A stretch of DNA of 64,000 nt from positions 1-64,000 of the forward strand of contig CAJNDT010005924.1 of the NCBI GenBank assembly GCA_905221615.1, in the 5' to 3' direction. The DNA is from Symbiodinium sp. CCMP2592. Taxonomy: Eukaryota; Sar; Dinophyceae; Suessiales; Symbiodiniaceae. The notes under the pieces were generated by a model. It was not told the DNA's origin. It did no database searches and worked only from the letters and a program-made list of their open reading frames with translations. Below, piece after piece: positions 11,530-21,914 of the stretch. The translations under genes were made by a program, and so were the position numbers. The number at the start of each line of letters is the position of its first letter. The stretch's first letter is position 1.

Positions 11530-11657
11530 TACTCGGAAGGGCAGGGGGCTTAGTAAGTAGGTTGTAAGTAGAGTTATAAGTACCCCAAATGGAGTTACCC
11601 CAATTATATTATAACCCTACTTATGAACGACTTACAAGTCCCCTGCCCCTCCAAGTA
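11530..11657. repeat. Foldback element, family C copy 1
   Basis: TACTCGGAAGGGCAGGGGGC pairs with CCCCTGCCCCTCCAAGTA. Inner sequence TTATAAGTACCCCAAATGG / CCAATTATATTATAACCC is shared with copies at 23.4 and 51.4 kb. Confidence 0.85.
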
Positions 11658-11704
11658 ATGCGAGGTGCCCTGTGCGTGTATCAAGGTCCTGATAGGGAAT
11701 GATC

Positions 11705-12063
11705 CTAAGCAACATTTGGGCAGCTCCGGTCTTGAATGAGCATTTCGATCCTCTCGTGGTCCATGAAACGGTCGTGGGGGATCACCAGAGCAGGTTTGTC
11801 TGCTCGCATCCATCGTTCCATCTGCCTCACATGGTTGTCGCTCTGCAGGTGGCCCTGAGAAAGCCATTTCCTGCACAGAAGGCAAAAATCGAAATATCCC
11901 GTTTGAGGGTGCTGTAGTGGCCCGTGGCAGCTCCATACCGCCGATGGCGCCTCGAAGGGAGGAGACCAACTCTCCTCCATGATGATGCGAAGCTCCGTCA
12001 TCTCGGCATCGGTTATGCCCTCGATCTCCGTGCCACGCAGTGGCTGCGGTGCTCGCGGGATTT
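11705..12063 (-). CDS. Probable exon of a zinc-finger-like protein (partial gene)
   Basis: The minus strand is open from a stop near 12063 to a TAG at 11705-11707; an ATG at 12001 gives 98 codons, but an exon entered by splicing upstream is as likely. The clearest motif is CLLCRKWLSQGHLQSDNH: Cys-X2-Cys-X7-His-X5-His followed by a Met/Arg/Trp-rich helix, resembling short U1/matrin-like zinc fingers that bind RNA or DNA. I recall similar short fingers in dinoflagellate proteins, but this was not checked by search. The segment is richer in GC than its surroundings and lacks telomere-like words, which supports coding. It lies just right of a family C foldback. The rest of the gene is not located, and the specific function is unknown. 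Confidence 0.5.
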
Positions 12064-12099
12064 ACGCAGCGGCTTCCGACATTGGTACTTCGCACATTA

Positions 12100-12620
12100 A
12101 CCCTAAGCCCTAAAGCCTGAAAGAGAGGGCTGTACCGACTTGCAGTCCCGACACTCCGACTCCTGCCTTCGGCTTGTTGGCTTTGGACCCACAAACCACA
12201 CAAGCCAGACCGTCACCAAACCACATAACCCAGCAAAAACAAAGGCCGCAAAGCCCCACACGCCAAAACGACCCTAAGCTACCCAGACGCAAATGCCGGG
12301 AGCTATGGCACCTAGACCCTAAGGCCCTAATCCCGAAGTTCTAAACCCCGAACCCCTAATCCCTAATGTTCTAAGCCCCGAAACCCATACTAGTTCATTG
12401 TTGGGATAGGATTAAAAAAATGTACATTTTTCTTCCTTATTGGGTTGAAGTACCCATAAACATGTAAAATGCTACCCAACTATAACGCGCCAGGGCTTTG
12501 TTCGCGAGCGCGCAAAGGCGCGCATGTTGCAAATTCGTTGGCCCTGCCAATGAATTCGAGATGTTGGGCCACGCAAGACTGTCCGAAAAAATGCTGTATT
12601 TTTTCTCTTCAGGCGAAGAG
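12100..12620. other. No gene recognised
   Basis: CCCTAAA-like words at 12290-12390 with spellings such as CCCCGAAC and CCCTAATC, then AT-richer unique DNA leading into the minisatellite. Confidence 0.4.
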
Positions 12621-12622
12621 CT

Positions 12623-13134
12623 GGCACATGGATGCTCTGCGGCAATGGATGGATGATGCACGTCATCTGGCACATGGATGCTCTGCGGCAATGGATGGAG
12701 TCTGATCTGCACGTCATCATGGTTGGCACATGGATGCTCTGCGGCAATGGATGGAGTCTGATCTGCACGTCATCATGGTTGGCACATGGATGCTCTGCGG
12801 CAATGGATGGAGTCTGATCTGCACGTCATCATGGTTGGCACATGGATGCGGCTCTGCTGGTCATCATGGTTGGCACATGGATGTCTGATCTGATCTGCAC
12901 GTCATCATGGTTGGCACATGGATGCTCTGCGGCAATGGATGGAGTCTGATCTGCACGTCATCATGGTTGGCACATGGATGCTCTGCGGCAATGGATGGAG
13001 TCTGATCTGCACGTCATCATGGTTGGCACATGGATGCTCTGCGGCAATGGATGGAGTCTGATCTGCACGTCATCATGGTTGGCACATGGATGCTCTGCGG
13101 CAATGGATGGAGTCTGATCTGCACGTCATCATGG
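12623..13134. repeat. 56-bp minisatellite, about ten units
   Basis: Units start with GGCACATGGATGCTCTGCGG at 12623, 12669, 12725, 12781, 12837, 12872, 12913, 12969, 13025 and 13081. Spacing is 56 bp for most; the first unit is 46 bp and two central units are shortened to 35 and 41 bp. Full units look identical, which implies recent homogenisation. As 56 is not a multiple of three, the open frames across it are incidental. Confidence 0.95.
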
Positions 13135-13439
13135 CTGAAGCTTCTTCGAGGCTCAGAGGTCTGCGGGAACAACCCGGACACGTGCAGGAAATGCTGCAAA
13201 AACCAGTACTTTGGCACCCTCTAGAAGCAAGAATGCCTGAAAGTACTGCGCCCGGCAGCAAAATCGCAAGCCTGAACCCGTCGCATGTTGCGCGCGAACA
13301 GGGCTCTGGAGGGTATGACAAAGCATAATTCTGAAAACCTGAGACCGGCCTCAGCGACGGCGAAGACAAAAAGTATCTACCACACTGCGGCTGGGAGCCC
13401 CAAGCTGCGAGTGCAGTAAGGTAGGATACTCTTTGTCTG

Positions 13440-13790
13440 TGTGTGTGCGCGTGCATCTATATACTTGCACATAGCACTTTAGTAAAATATAAATGTAATT
13501 ACTTATATACATGTATGCATGAATGCATGCATGAATGCATGAATGCATGCATGTACGTACGTAGGTAGGTATGTATGTACGCAGGTATGAATGTGTGCAT
13601 GCGTGAACGAAGGCACGCAAGTATGATGTGTGTGTTTGTGTGTGTGTATGTATGTATGTATGTATGTGTGCATGTATGTAGGTAGGTCTGTAGGGAAGTA
13701 TGTATGTATGTTGTACGTGTGTGTGTGTGTGTATGTACGTATGCGTATGCATGCATGCCTGTATGCATGCAGGTAAAATGCAGGCATGTA
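13440..13790. repeat. TATG/CATG/GTAC-rich microsatellite tract
   Basis: Interrupted tetranucleotide repeats of TATG, CATG, GTAG and GTAC with TG runs at about 13626-13650 and 13715-13735. Alternating purine-pyrimidine content is high. Long His/Thr/Tyr frames on the minus strand are artefacts of this tract. Confidence 0.9.
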
Positions 13791-13857
13791 GGCATCTAGA
13801 CGCTCGCACATGCAGACACCACATTAAAGAGCGATATCGTTGCAGTCATTGCTGCCG

Positions 13858-13972
13858 TCAGGCTTGGAGTACGAGCTGCTGCATGACTACGATGAAGCAG
13901 AGGAGAAGAATTGAGATGGCAATGACGATGGTGGCACCAAGGACAATGCTGCGAAGATCATGCTGTTGCTGC
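13858..13972 (-). CDS. Possible terminal exon encoding a transmembrane helix
   Basis: Read on the minus strand, an acceptor-like TTAG at about 13973-13976 precedes QQQHDLRS, then a strongly hydrophobic run (IVLGATIVIAISILLLCFIV), then VMQQLVLQA and a TGA at 13860-13858. The hydrophobic run is long enough for one membrane-spanning helix, with few charges around it. The in-frame TAG immediately upstream coincides with the proposed intron end. It is short (about 37 residues) and no family is recognised, so the gene identity is open. It could be the last exon of the minus-strand gene suggested by other membrane exons further right. Confidence 0.35.
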
Positions 13973-13979
13973 TAATGGT

Positions 13980-14434
13980 GATGCCGAAGAAGATCAGGAT
14001 TATGAGCATGCCGAACTAAAACGTGATGCTAGCTTCTAGTGCTACTGATGACGAAAACAAAGTCAGCATGTTTGTTCGGTCTCGCAGCCTTCCGCCCGGC
14101 AGGTGCTGACTGTGAGGTTACAAGCTCCAAAAGGCAGTGCTCAGTACTAAACACCCCAAACTACATGGAGTGGAGTGTCTGAGTATCGATCATGAAAGCA
14201 AGCTCCCTTGCAACGCCTGAACCAGCTGCCAGAAGTAGTGTGTCAAAAGAAGGACAGCTGCATTGTGCATCGCACTTGTTTTAGCCGTCAGAATCATCTG
14301 CTGTTGGCATACCTGAGGGCGGAAGGGTGACGCAGCGTACATGTATAAGACAAGACAAGCGAAGTTGCTCGTGAGCAGACAGTTGAGTCCACTCCGAGAT
14401 GGTCTTCATGTTTTAAGTTTTATGGGCTCGGTCT
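13980..14434. other. No gene recognised
   Basis: Unique sequence, average composition, no repeat family and no motif-bearing frame seen. Confidence 0.35.
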
Positions 14435-14475
14435 ACCCTAAACCCTAAACCCTAAACCCCTACACCCTAAACTTA
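14435..14475. repeat. Short CCCTAAA array
   Basis: Three perfect CCCTAAA units followed by variant CCCTACA and CCCTAAA units. Confidence 0.85.
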
Positions 14476-14578
14476 CCGGTCTTGAGCTGAGAGGTTGAGC
14501 ACCTCACACATCCAAGTTTGTCGGCAGCCTCATAGCTCCACAGTCCTATAAAGGGATCTATAAGGGTTTAGGATATAA

Positions 14579-14705
14579 GGGTCCATGTACCCAGCTAGTA
14601 AATACTGTGGCCTTAAAGTAACCCCTATATAGGTTCATTGGGCCCAAAGTATATGTATATGTGTATATATATATATACATACATACCATGTGGGTACATG
14701 GACCC
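14579..14705. repeat. Foldback element, family G copy 2
   Basis: GGGTCCATGTACCCAGCTAG pairs with TGTGGGTACATGGACCC. The right arm is expanded by a TATATG/TATA microsatellite at 14650-14686. Confidence 0.75.
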
Positions 14706-14879
14706 GTCCTGAAAATCAACGCCAGGCACTAACTAAATATGCCTGCATGTATGCTTGTGTATATACATATACATATGTAAATGTATTAAAACAGATCTGC
14801 AATTGGTTCATGTGTTTGCTTATGTATTTAACCGTTTATTCAACCGTACACTGCTCATCATCAAATATTTGCTGCTGAC

Positions 14880-15690
14880 AAATTGAAAGCCCTACGCGGC
14901 GCACCTTCACCATCATCAGGTGCCCATCGTGGCGGCAGCAGCAGATGAACCGAAAGACCTGCTGGCCTTCCCAAGGGAGTCTTGGAGTTTCTTAACCTTG
15001 GGCGCACCTTATCAGAGTTCAGGGTTAGTGGAGATGGGTGCTACTATGGCGGCATGTCTTCTCTAACTCCCGTTTGAATTAGAGCAAGTGCCTGCCGGCT
15101 CAGGCTTCGGGCTGTTAAGTCTAAGGCTTGCTTTGTTCTTTCATTGAGAAAGTTCATGCTTCATGACCATGGAGCTGTGGGACGGCCGGCTGTTCACCGT
15201 CCATCAGTGCAATAAGAAAAGGAGGACATCGCCGATGGTGCTCTCTTCGGTATGATTTGCGGAGCCTCTGGACAGTTGCCTCGAAACGAAGTTGTGGGTG
15301 GTCAAGAGACTTGCTTTATGAATACCCTAAGCCCTAAAACCCTAAACCCTGACCCGACTACTGTATACAATTTACAACTGCGTGTATAAATCCCCTGATC
15401 CTAGCTGGAAAAGGGGTTTGGGGTTTTAGGGTTCAAGGTTTAGGGTTCCTGTATAATTAGGGTTCCTGTATGGGTTGCTGCAAGGACTCAAGCTGAGATC
15501 CTCACACCCCTTAGCCCTCCATCAGGCTACATAAACACCCCATGCCATCCTTTAAAAACCAGTCCTATGAGGTAGGGGTTCAATTTAGGGTTGTGGGTTT
15601 TGGGTTTGGGGGCTTATATGGCTTATAGAGTGATTGGAGTTTTGAGCTTCGGATTTTGGGCTTAAGGCTCCAGGGTTTTAGGTTCAGGAC
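14880..15690. other. Mostly unique DNA with two weak exon-like stretches
   Basis: About 14915-15000 (minus) reads VKKLQDSLGKASRSFGSS with a stop, and about 15222-15325 (plus) reads an open frame with acidic and Gly residues. Both are short, and the opposite strand is open as well, so neither is called as a gene. CCCTAAA words occur at 15325-15350 and 15410-15450. Confidence 0.3.
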
Positions 15691-15693
15691 TTC

Positions 15694-15790
15694 CTACTTG
15701 TCGGGTATCATGCGGAACTAAAGGTTAACCTTTTTGGTTATATAGGGACTATACTACCCCCAAAAAGGCTAAAGGTTACCTACTCGACTA
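15694..15790. repeat. Foldback element, family K copy 1
   Basis: Left arm ACTAAAGGTTAACCTTTTTG pairs with the right arm CAAAAAGGCTAAAGGTTACC, with outer words TTGTCGGGTA and TACTCGACTA. The copy at 22.2 kb is nearly identical. Confidence 0.75.
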
Positions 15791-15799
15791 ATTCAAGGC

Positions 15800-16796
15800 C
15801 CCGCTGCGACTAAGCCACAACCACAACGGCGAGAATCCGGTGTCACTTGCAGTGCGATGGTGTGTAACTCAAGACGAAGCCTAGCCTGAAGGGAGTTGGG
15901 TCTGCCCTGCCCCGCACGTTGTGGCTTTTACTAAGAACTGGGAGGGTGAGTGCAACAACCTCATCTGAATCTTCGGTTTGTTGGTCACGCCTCACGACCC
16001 ATGGGCGGCGTAGAGGCAGAGGAACATGTGGCCCACCAAGCCTTCAGCACAGCACAGGGCTTCGCTGAGCGCTGGACAGTGGTTCAGTCAAGCTCCTATT
16101 TTGCAGATATCCAGTGGTTGAAAATATCTACGGACGGCAGAAACTGAAGAACATGGCAGATGGATGATGGTTAACAAAAACAGCAAACATCTTGCTGACC
16201 TTAATAGTCAAAAACCGCATGCTTAATGATTCCATGTTTCAAACAAGCTGTAAGATACACCTCAGATCCTATTCTGGTTCTGATTATGAAAACGTTGTAT
16301 TAACCACTCAGTCCGCAGCTGTGTCTCTTCCACACCCTGCCTCCTCTTCTTGTTGTGTGCTTGGTTTGGGACCAACCCGAGCCCAGAACGTAAGGCTTTT
16401 CTGCGTAGACCTAACAGAGAGGCCAACATGTGGAAAGTTCTCCGGATGGCAAAGTAAGAAGTTCGACACTCGAGGGGGGGGGGGGGCATTTACATATGCC
16501 CTCCAACCTGGACACACAAAAGCTTAATGCCAATAGAAAAAATGTAAAAAGGTCTGGGGCACAATACCATAACCGAAAGGTCGTCTAGGAATAATATTAC
16601 CAACTATTCCGATGCGTTGAGGTTCACACCACCACACTACTGTCTTAGGTGACGTTGAACCTCTGGGGCAACCATAAGCCCGAAACCACACACCTAATGC
16701 TCCTTCGAAGTTTGGGAACGGCTTGCCGTTTGGGACCCACATCTCCTAGTGACCTAGCAACCCCCAACAGGCACGTGAAAATCACCCTGCCTGAGG
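15800..16796. other. No gene recognised
   Basis: Unique sequence with a G12-type run near 16476-16487. Open frames on both strands around 16190-16740 lack motifs. Confidence 0.35.
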
Positions 16797-16950
16797 GTTT
16801 AGGTTTAGAGTTTAGGGTTCAGGGTTAGGGTTTTGGGTTAGGGTTCAGGGTTTGGAGTTTAGAGTTTAGGGTTCTGGGTTAGGGTTTTGGGTTAGGGTTC
16901 AGGGTTTAGAGTTTAGAGTTTAGGGTTCAGGGTTATGGTTCGGGGTTTAG
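16797..16950. repeat. Telomere-variant higher-order repeat
   Basis: TTTAGGG, TTTAGAG, TTCAGGG and GGGTTAGGGTTTTG words alternate in a fixed order, giving about two and a half copies of a longer composite unit of roughly 60 bp. Confidence 0.75.
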
Positions 16951-17213
16951 ACTTGTTTGTTCCATACTACGCAAGAAATCCAGCACGGCAAAAGACCATG
17001 TGCCTCGCAAGAACTTTGGCGATGGTGTGGGCCTGTGGCATGGACGGTTAAAAGCCAGATAGCATTCTTAGACTGTTACTCTGAGGCTCAAACTACCCTG
17101 CCCTACCCTGCCCTACCCAACCCGAGAACCCGAAAGCCCCAAAACCTGAAGCAAGTCGAAAGCATGGCTCTTGAGCTGCTCTCACGAGCAGAAGACCGAC
17201 ATCCAAGGATTAT

Positions 17214-17327
17214 GATAATGTGGGAACCTGATCAAGAAACCCTGGGCCCATAATCGCCAAAATCGTAGGGTTCATAAAAGAACCCCAATAAAGGCCCAGG
17301 GTTTCTTAATCAGGTTCCTACATTACT
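17214..17327. repeat. Foldback element, family R copy 2
   Basis: AATGTGGGAACCTGATCAAG pairs with CTTAATCAGGTTCCTACATT, followed inward by AAACCCTGGGCC / GGCCCAGGGTTT. Confidence 0.8.
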
Positions 17328-17553
17328 CAACAAACGAATGCGGGCACCAACAAACGATCTGCCACTGCACCGCTACTGCAAACAACCAACTAACCCTAAG
17401 GCTCCGAGGACTCATGTCTTAAGGCTTTTGGGCCTAAAGACTATATTATGTCAGGCCTTTGGGCCATTTTGAGCCTCAGGGTAACACGTCGCCACGGTAT
17501 ATTCCTGCCTCTGGGTAGTTAGACCCCGCTTCCGCACAAACTGAACTATCCCT

Positions 17554-17600
17554 AAGGGTCCATGTACCCAAATAGTATGTACTTTGGGCCCAATGTACCC
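17554..17600. repeat. Partial family G foldback (left arm)
   Basis: AGGGTCCATGTACCCAAATA followed by TATGTACTTTGGGCCCAATG matches the left half of the 56.4-kb copy. The right arm is missing or displaced; a diverged ATACTTGGACCC lies at 17750. Confidence 0.5.
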
Positions 17601-17667
17601 ATAGAGGGAGTACTTGAAGGCCAATCTATATTAGGGATAGATTCTACAATAACAAAGCCCTAAGGGA

Positions 17668-17926
17668 CCAAACGACCCAATAATTGAATCCTCTGTTTTA
17701 GGATGGTGGCTATGTAGGTTAGGATTTCGGAGAGTATATGATTATTAGATACTTGGACCCTTGGGGAAGTATAGCAGAACATACAAGTATACACTATAAT
17801 CTACTGCAACATCCAGAATGCTGGCCCCCACCTCTTTCGGCAGCTCCCGACCACGGTACCCAGGCTCGTGATAGGCCTCAACAGCTTGCGGTGCATCCTC
17901 AAACCCGGAATCCTGCAACAGAATAG
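17668..17926 (+). pseudogene. Decayed exon with upstream intron end, paralogue of 52.9 kb
   Basis: Positions 17668-17754 match the reverse strand of 52948-53034 along their full 87 bp, with scattered differences. In both, an acceptor-like GTTAG is followed by an exon-like start: here DFGEYMIIRYLDPWG, there DVGEYVILRYLAPWG. The amino-acid match continues past a gap (NLLQ in both). The frame here stays open to a TAG at 17924-17926, but the part after NLLQ is not shared. Because the shared block includes presumed intron sequence, this looks like a genomic duplication and not a retrocopy. The protein family is unknown. Confidence 0.45.
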
Positions 17927-18069
17927 CTCTAAACCCGCCCAATCCTACAACAACAAGCTCAACACTTCAGCTCCTTAGCCTTATCCCCGCGTGTACCCTG
18001 GATGCAATGCAAGCGATTATCGAACCAATGGAGGGGCCTTCACCCATTGCATGAAGAGGGTTGAAAGTG

Positions 18070-18122
18070 TTTAGGGTTTAGGGTTTAGGGGTTTAGGGTT
18101 TAGGGTTTGGGGGTTCAGGGCT
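18070..18122. repeat. TTTAGGG array
   Basis: About six head-to-tail units of TTTAGGG or TTTAGGGG, ending in TTTGGGGG and TTCAGGG variants. Confidence 0.85.
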
Positions 18123-18124
18123 TT

Positions 18125-18705
18125 TCCGGTCAATGCGAAATATTTCGTTTGATTTACCGCCTGGGGCTGTGCGGCTGATTTAACATGCTTTCAGTACAGT
18201 AGTACACGGAGGGTTTGAAAGAATTGTCTCGAACCAGCGCAAGCACGGCTAGAGCGGCTAGGTCTCGTGGAGATACTTGCTTTAAATTTAGGGCAGGCCT
18301 GACGCAGGATGTCGATGTAGTAGTTGTGTGGGAAACCCTGAAACCCATCATACAGGACCCTTACTGAGTACCATAAAGACATACAACAGGGAGCGCACGT
18401 TGGACTTTTCAAGGCCCAAGACCACAAAAGGTGTCGGAGCATCTTAGGCATCTAAGGGAATGCACTCTGATAAGAAGGGTACCCTTTTTCCTACTATTCA
18501 GGTTTAATTCGGGGCCCCTTAAAGAAAACAAGGGCGAAAGGCTACTACTCAGGAACCTAGATATGCACTTTGCCCTAAACACTAAACCCAAAGCCCCAAA
18601 CCCAAATGCACTTTGCTGACCTAGGTCTGAAAACCGTTCCGTCGCAGCACCGCAGAAAGACAGGCCTCGAAACCTGCATCCGGATCCACCTGGCTTTGGG
18701 GCTTG
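18125..18705. other. No gene recognised
   Basis: Unique DNA with an imperfect inverted pair at about 18475-18560 (GGGTACCCTTTTTCCTACTA and relatives). No supportable coding region. Confidence 0.35.
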
Positions 18706-18835
18706 GGGAGTTTAGGGTTCGGGGTTGAGGGAGTTTATGGGTTTAGGGTTAAAGGAGTTTAATGGAGTTTAGGGTTTAGGGTTTAGGGAGTTTAAGGTTT
18801 AGGGATAAGGGGGTCCAGGGTGTAGGGTTAAGAGT
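18706..18835. repeat. Degenerate telomere-like array
   Basis: TTTAGGG words mixed with GAGTTTA and GGAGTTTAATGG spellings, all in one orientation. Confidence 0.7.
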
Positions 18836-18839
18836 TCTA

Positions 18840-19636
18840 GCTCAGCATTGTGACTTCGTTAATCGTGGTTCTGGCAACCTTGCCCTCAGTCCTCACCCGT
18901 ACTCTCCACCCTTGTTCCGTATTACACCCTCAAGAATAGGACATGGCATACTTCTTGGATGCCTAGTCTTAGTTGCTATCGGAGTCTTCGCAAAGAGCAG
19001 CGGCCGCAGCAGCAGCGGCAATGACTCACCCGTAAGCCTTAAACCAAAGCCTAGCCATTCCACACAGCGTCCAGCAGCAGACCCTAGCCGAACCAAAGCG
19101 CTGCGCATCCTAGAGCCCTCAACCCTAAGCCCAACAACTCCTAAAGATCCAAAATTCCAAAACCATAAACATAGTAAACACCCTGCATCAAATTCCTTGC
19201 TGAATGCAACTTACATGTTCGGTGAAGGAACCGTGGCGTGAAACGTGCACGCTTTGGGGTTTAGAGTTTGGGATTCAGGATTTAAAGCGTCCCGAGTTCA
19301 AGGCATTCGGGGCTCTGGGTTCTCGGACTTGGGATTCAGTGTTTCGAGTTTCGCGTTGAGGGTCTGCAGTTGCCCGTGCACACATAAGGCTTAGAGCGCT
19401 GTACCCCCGCAACAATAGGAGCCCGGGGGAATAGTATCGGCATAAGTAATGTATTCAGGCCCTTAAGCCCTAAACCCGAATCTTCCACACAAGTAGTAAC
19501 GCCGAGGGCAAATGCTTTAAACCCTAAACCCCTACTGTAAATCCCAAACCCTCAACCCCTAAATCCCCGCATACTTGGTAACTCCCCGCATACTTGGTTG
19601 GCTGCTCTACTGCCGGTGCTTGTTTCTTAATCCCCT
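18840..19636. other. No gene recognised
   Basis: Both strands are open at 18890-19240 without motifs. A plus-strand hydrophobic run (ILLGCLVLVAIGVFA) precedes Ser-rich sequence, but this alone is weak evidence. CCCTAAA words occur at 19460-19570. Confidence 0.3.
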
Positions 19637-19639
19637 GAA

Positions 19640-19746
19640 GCAACTTTGCCCTAAACCCTAAACCCTAAAACCCTAAACCCCTAACCCCTTAAACCCTAAA
19701 CCCTAAACCCTAAAACCCTAAACCCCTAACCCCTTAAACCCTAAAC
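19640..19746. repeat. CCCTAAA array with internal duplication
   Basis: CCCTAAA, CCCTAAAA, CCCCTAA and CCCCTTAAA spellings recur in the same order twice, so a block of about 50 bp has been duplicated as a unit. Confidence 0.85.
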
Positions 19747-19826
19747 CGAGCCACACTCCGGATGGCTGGCGCGCAGCCACCGGACTCGAGGGCCTCTTGA
19801 CAGGGCTTGGGGGTTTAGGGTTTATG

Positions 19827-19937
19827 ATAGAAGCCAGCAAGTTGGAACAGCATTATCCTCATGCCCATAAGGTAAAGTATAAGGGATCCTAGCACTAATC
19901 CTCCTAAACCCACGTTCCAACTTTCTGGCTTCTACTG
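19827..19937. repeat. Foldback element, family E copy
   Basis: TAGAAGCCAGCAAGTTGGAA pairs with TTCCAACTTTCTGGCTTCTA. The core AAGGGATCCTAGCACTAATC is shared with 55.6 kb. Confidence 0.9.
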
Positions 19938-19967
19938 TAGGGTTCAGGGTTTAGGGGGGATGACCTG

Positions 19968-20042
19968 GACCCCCCGAGTAGGTAGAATAGTGCTCTTGTA
20001 TAGAAGGCCATCGTTCTACCTAGTCTTAGGATTTCAGGTCCC
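19968..20042. repeat. Small imperfect foldback, type T
   Basis: GACCTGGACC...AGGTAGAATAGTG pairs imperfectly with CGTTCTACCT...CAGGTC. Single copy in this window. Confidence 0.45.
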
Positions 20043-20186
20043 TGAACCCTAAACAACCCTAAACCCTAAACCCTAAAAGCCCTAAACCCCCTAATTCTCA
20101 AGGTTTTGGGTGTAGGGTTTCAGATTCCGAACTAGGCTGCCGCGCATGAGAATGCGGTATACGGTTTAAGGTGTAGTCTTCCCCAA

Positions 20187-20287
20187 CGGCTCCATGTACC
20201 CATATAGGAGGTACTTAGGCCTTGTTGGGGTCACCTATATAGGTACTTGTAGGCCTAAGTACCTACTCTATCGGTACATGGAGCCTT
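20187..20287. repeat. Foldback element, family G copy 4
   Basis: GGCTCCATGTACCCATATAG pairs with TATCGGTACATGGAGCC; inner arms GGTACTTAGGCC / GGCCTAAGTACC are perfect; the centre is CCTATATAGG. Confidence 0.85.
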
Positions 20288-20442
20288 TGGGTTCAAGGCT
20301 GCATACACAGGCCCAAAGCCCCAAGACGTCTCTGGCGGCACACCACGACCATGCAGATACATGTAGTCTGTAATCCTTATCAAGCCCTACACCCTCAACC
20401 CTAAGCCTCAGAACCTAAACATCATCCCGACCTCCCGACACT

Positions 20443-20552
20443 GATATGGGAGTTTCCGAAAATAGGGGACCCTAATATAGTACCCTAAACACTAGGATCC
20501 TTATTACAAGGACCCCGAAGCAAGGTACCCCTATTTTCGGAAACTCCCATAT
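20443..20552. repeat. Foldback element, family J copy 1
   Basis: ATATGGGAGTTTCCGAAAAT and ATTTTCGGAAACTCCCATAT are perfect 20-bp ends. The centre carries CTAGGATCCTTATTAC, another GGATCC core. Confidence 0.9.
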
Positions 20553-20906
20553 TGAAACCCAATCCCGAAACGGCAAACACAAAAATAACAATCCGACCTA
20601 GAGCCCGAGCCCGCCACCTGGGTGGTTCATGCTTGGGATAGTTTGAAGACCAGAATGTTCATTCCATAGTTTTTCTATGTACATATTACAAAAAACCTAT
20701 GTACATATTACAAAAAAACCTCACCACAGCCAAGCAACCACATCTCTCCGAACCAATTTCTCCTGAAGCGGCCTGCTGCCAGAGGGTTGCTCGCTGGTGT
20801 GTCACCCTTGCTCAGTCCAGCAAGCTAGTCGCACTGAGCGGGGGATGCTGGTGGCACTGACTCAGGCGATGGACCAGATGCTGCAGCAGCCTGATCCTTA
20901 CACATC

Positions 20907-21025
20907 CTAGGATGCCCAGTAACCTAGGACCTAGGAATAAAAAGGCCTCTCTTTTTGGTATTGGGTAACTTTATCAGGAACCTAGGACTAGAAAAAGGGA
21001 ATAAGGGTACTACTGGGCATCCTAG
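20907..21025. repeat. Foldback element, family D copy 1, with 16-bp flanking duplication
   Basis: CTAGGATGCCCAGTAACCTA and CTACTGGGCATCCTAG form the ends. Inner blocks AAAAAGGCCTCTCTTTTTGG and ACTAGAAAAAGGGAATAAGG are typical of family D. The 16 bases CTGATCCTTACACATC occur immediately before (20891-20906) and immediately after (21026-21041) the element. Confidence 0.9.
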
Positions 21026-21107
21026 CTGATCCTTACACATCAGCTTAGGAGCAGCTTGCTTCCAAGCGTACGCCCCGTGCGACAAGTGGGCCTCATGGTC
21101 TTCAATA

Positions 21108-21165
21108 TTTGGGATCCTATTATAATTTAAGGTATATTCCTTAATCAAGGGATTTTGGAAGGTCT
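21108..21165. repeat. Partial family O foldback (right half)
   Basis: GGGATCCTATTATAATTTAAGG and ATATTCCTTAATCAAGGGAT match the right half of the 25.1 and 50.7-kb copies; the left arm is absent. Confidence 0.65.
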
Positions 21166-21228
21166 GGGTGAGCCCGGTTTAGGTGCCGAGGATGAAGATC
21201 CCTAAACCGTAAACCCCAGACCCCAAAT

Positions 21229-21359
21229 CCAAGGGTAAAAGGAGGGACCCTTAATAAGGACCCCTAGGTATATACCCTTAATATAGCTATTATATGCCCA
21301 TTACATAGCCCATTTTAGGGCTGGGGTTCCCATTAAGGGTCCCTCCTTTTCCCCTTGGA
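21229..21359. repeat. Foldback element, family M copy 1
   Basis: CCAAGGGTAAAAGGAGGGAC pairs with GTCCCTCCTTTTCCCCTTGG. The middle carries TATATACCC and TAATATAGCTATTATATG. A second copy is at 39.2 kb. Confidence 0.85.
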
Positions 21360-21718
21360 CCCCAAAGCCTGAGCCCGAAACCCTGGTGCACGCTGGAGGT
21401 CGCGGGCTTCAGGGTTGAGGGTGCAGGGGTTAGGGCCCCGATGTTTTTATCTGTTTTCGGTGCCTGATATAGGGGCCTCAATAACTAGAATAGGGCTTTG
21501 GGGTGTGATCGGACAAGAAGTTCGGGCAAGCGAAACTAGAGGGTGTTGGAATTCAGCTTTTAGAGATAGTTTTCGTGACAACTTTGATCATCGAGCCAAA
21601 TTCCGAATGCCAAGAGTCAAACAGTTCAAGTGGGCTCTCAGTTGCAGCTGGGTTTAGCCACTAGAACTTAAATAAGGAACGCTAGGAACACTCTTGGGAA
21701 TTATTTGGGACCCTATAT

Positions 21719-21835
21719 TTGGGAGTTTCCAAAAAGAAATTTACGTTGGGACCCTTTTATAGTGCCCCTAAATAGTAGGATCCTTATGATACGGACCCCA
21801 AACTAAGGTACCCCTAATTTTCGGAAACCTCTCAT
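21719..21835. repeat. Foldback element, family J copy 2
   Basis: GGGAGTTTCC...GGAAACCTCTC arms with the core AGTAGGATCCTTATGATACG. More degraded than copy 1 but co-linear with it. Confidence 0.75.
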
Positions 21836-21914
21836 TCTGGGATTGGGGGAGTCGGAGGGTGTTGGGAGTCTCTCGCACTGGAGACTGGTGATAGTGTGAC
21901 TTCACTTCGTCGCA

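Noticed and set aside
12623..13134. Regularly spaced repeats resembling a CRISPR array
   Set aside because: The 56-bp units are contiguous without unique spacers, there are no cas genes and the surroundings are eukaryotic. It is a minisatellite.
13351..13824. 157-codon minus-strand His/Thr/Tyr-rich frame
   Set aside because: It arises from the TATG/CATG microsatellite.
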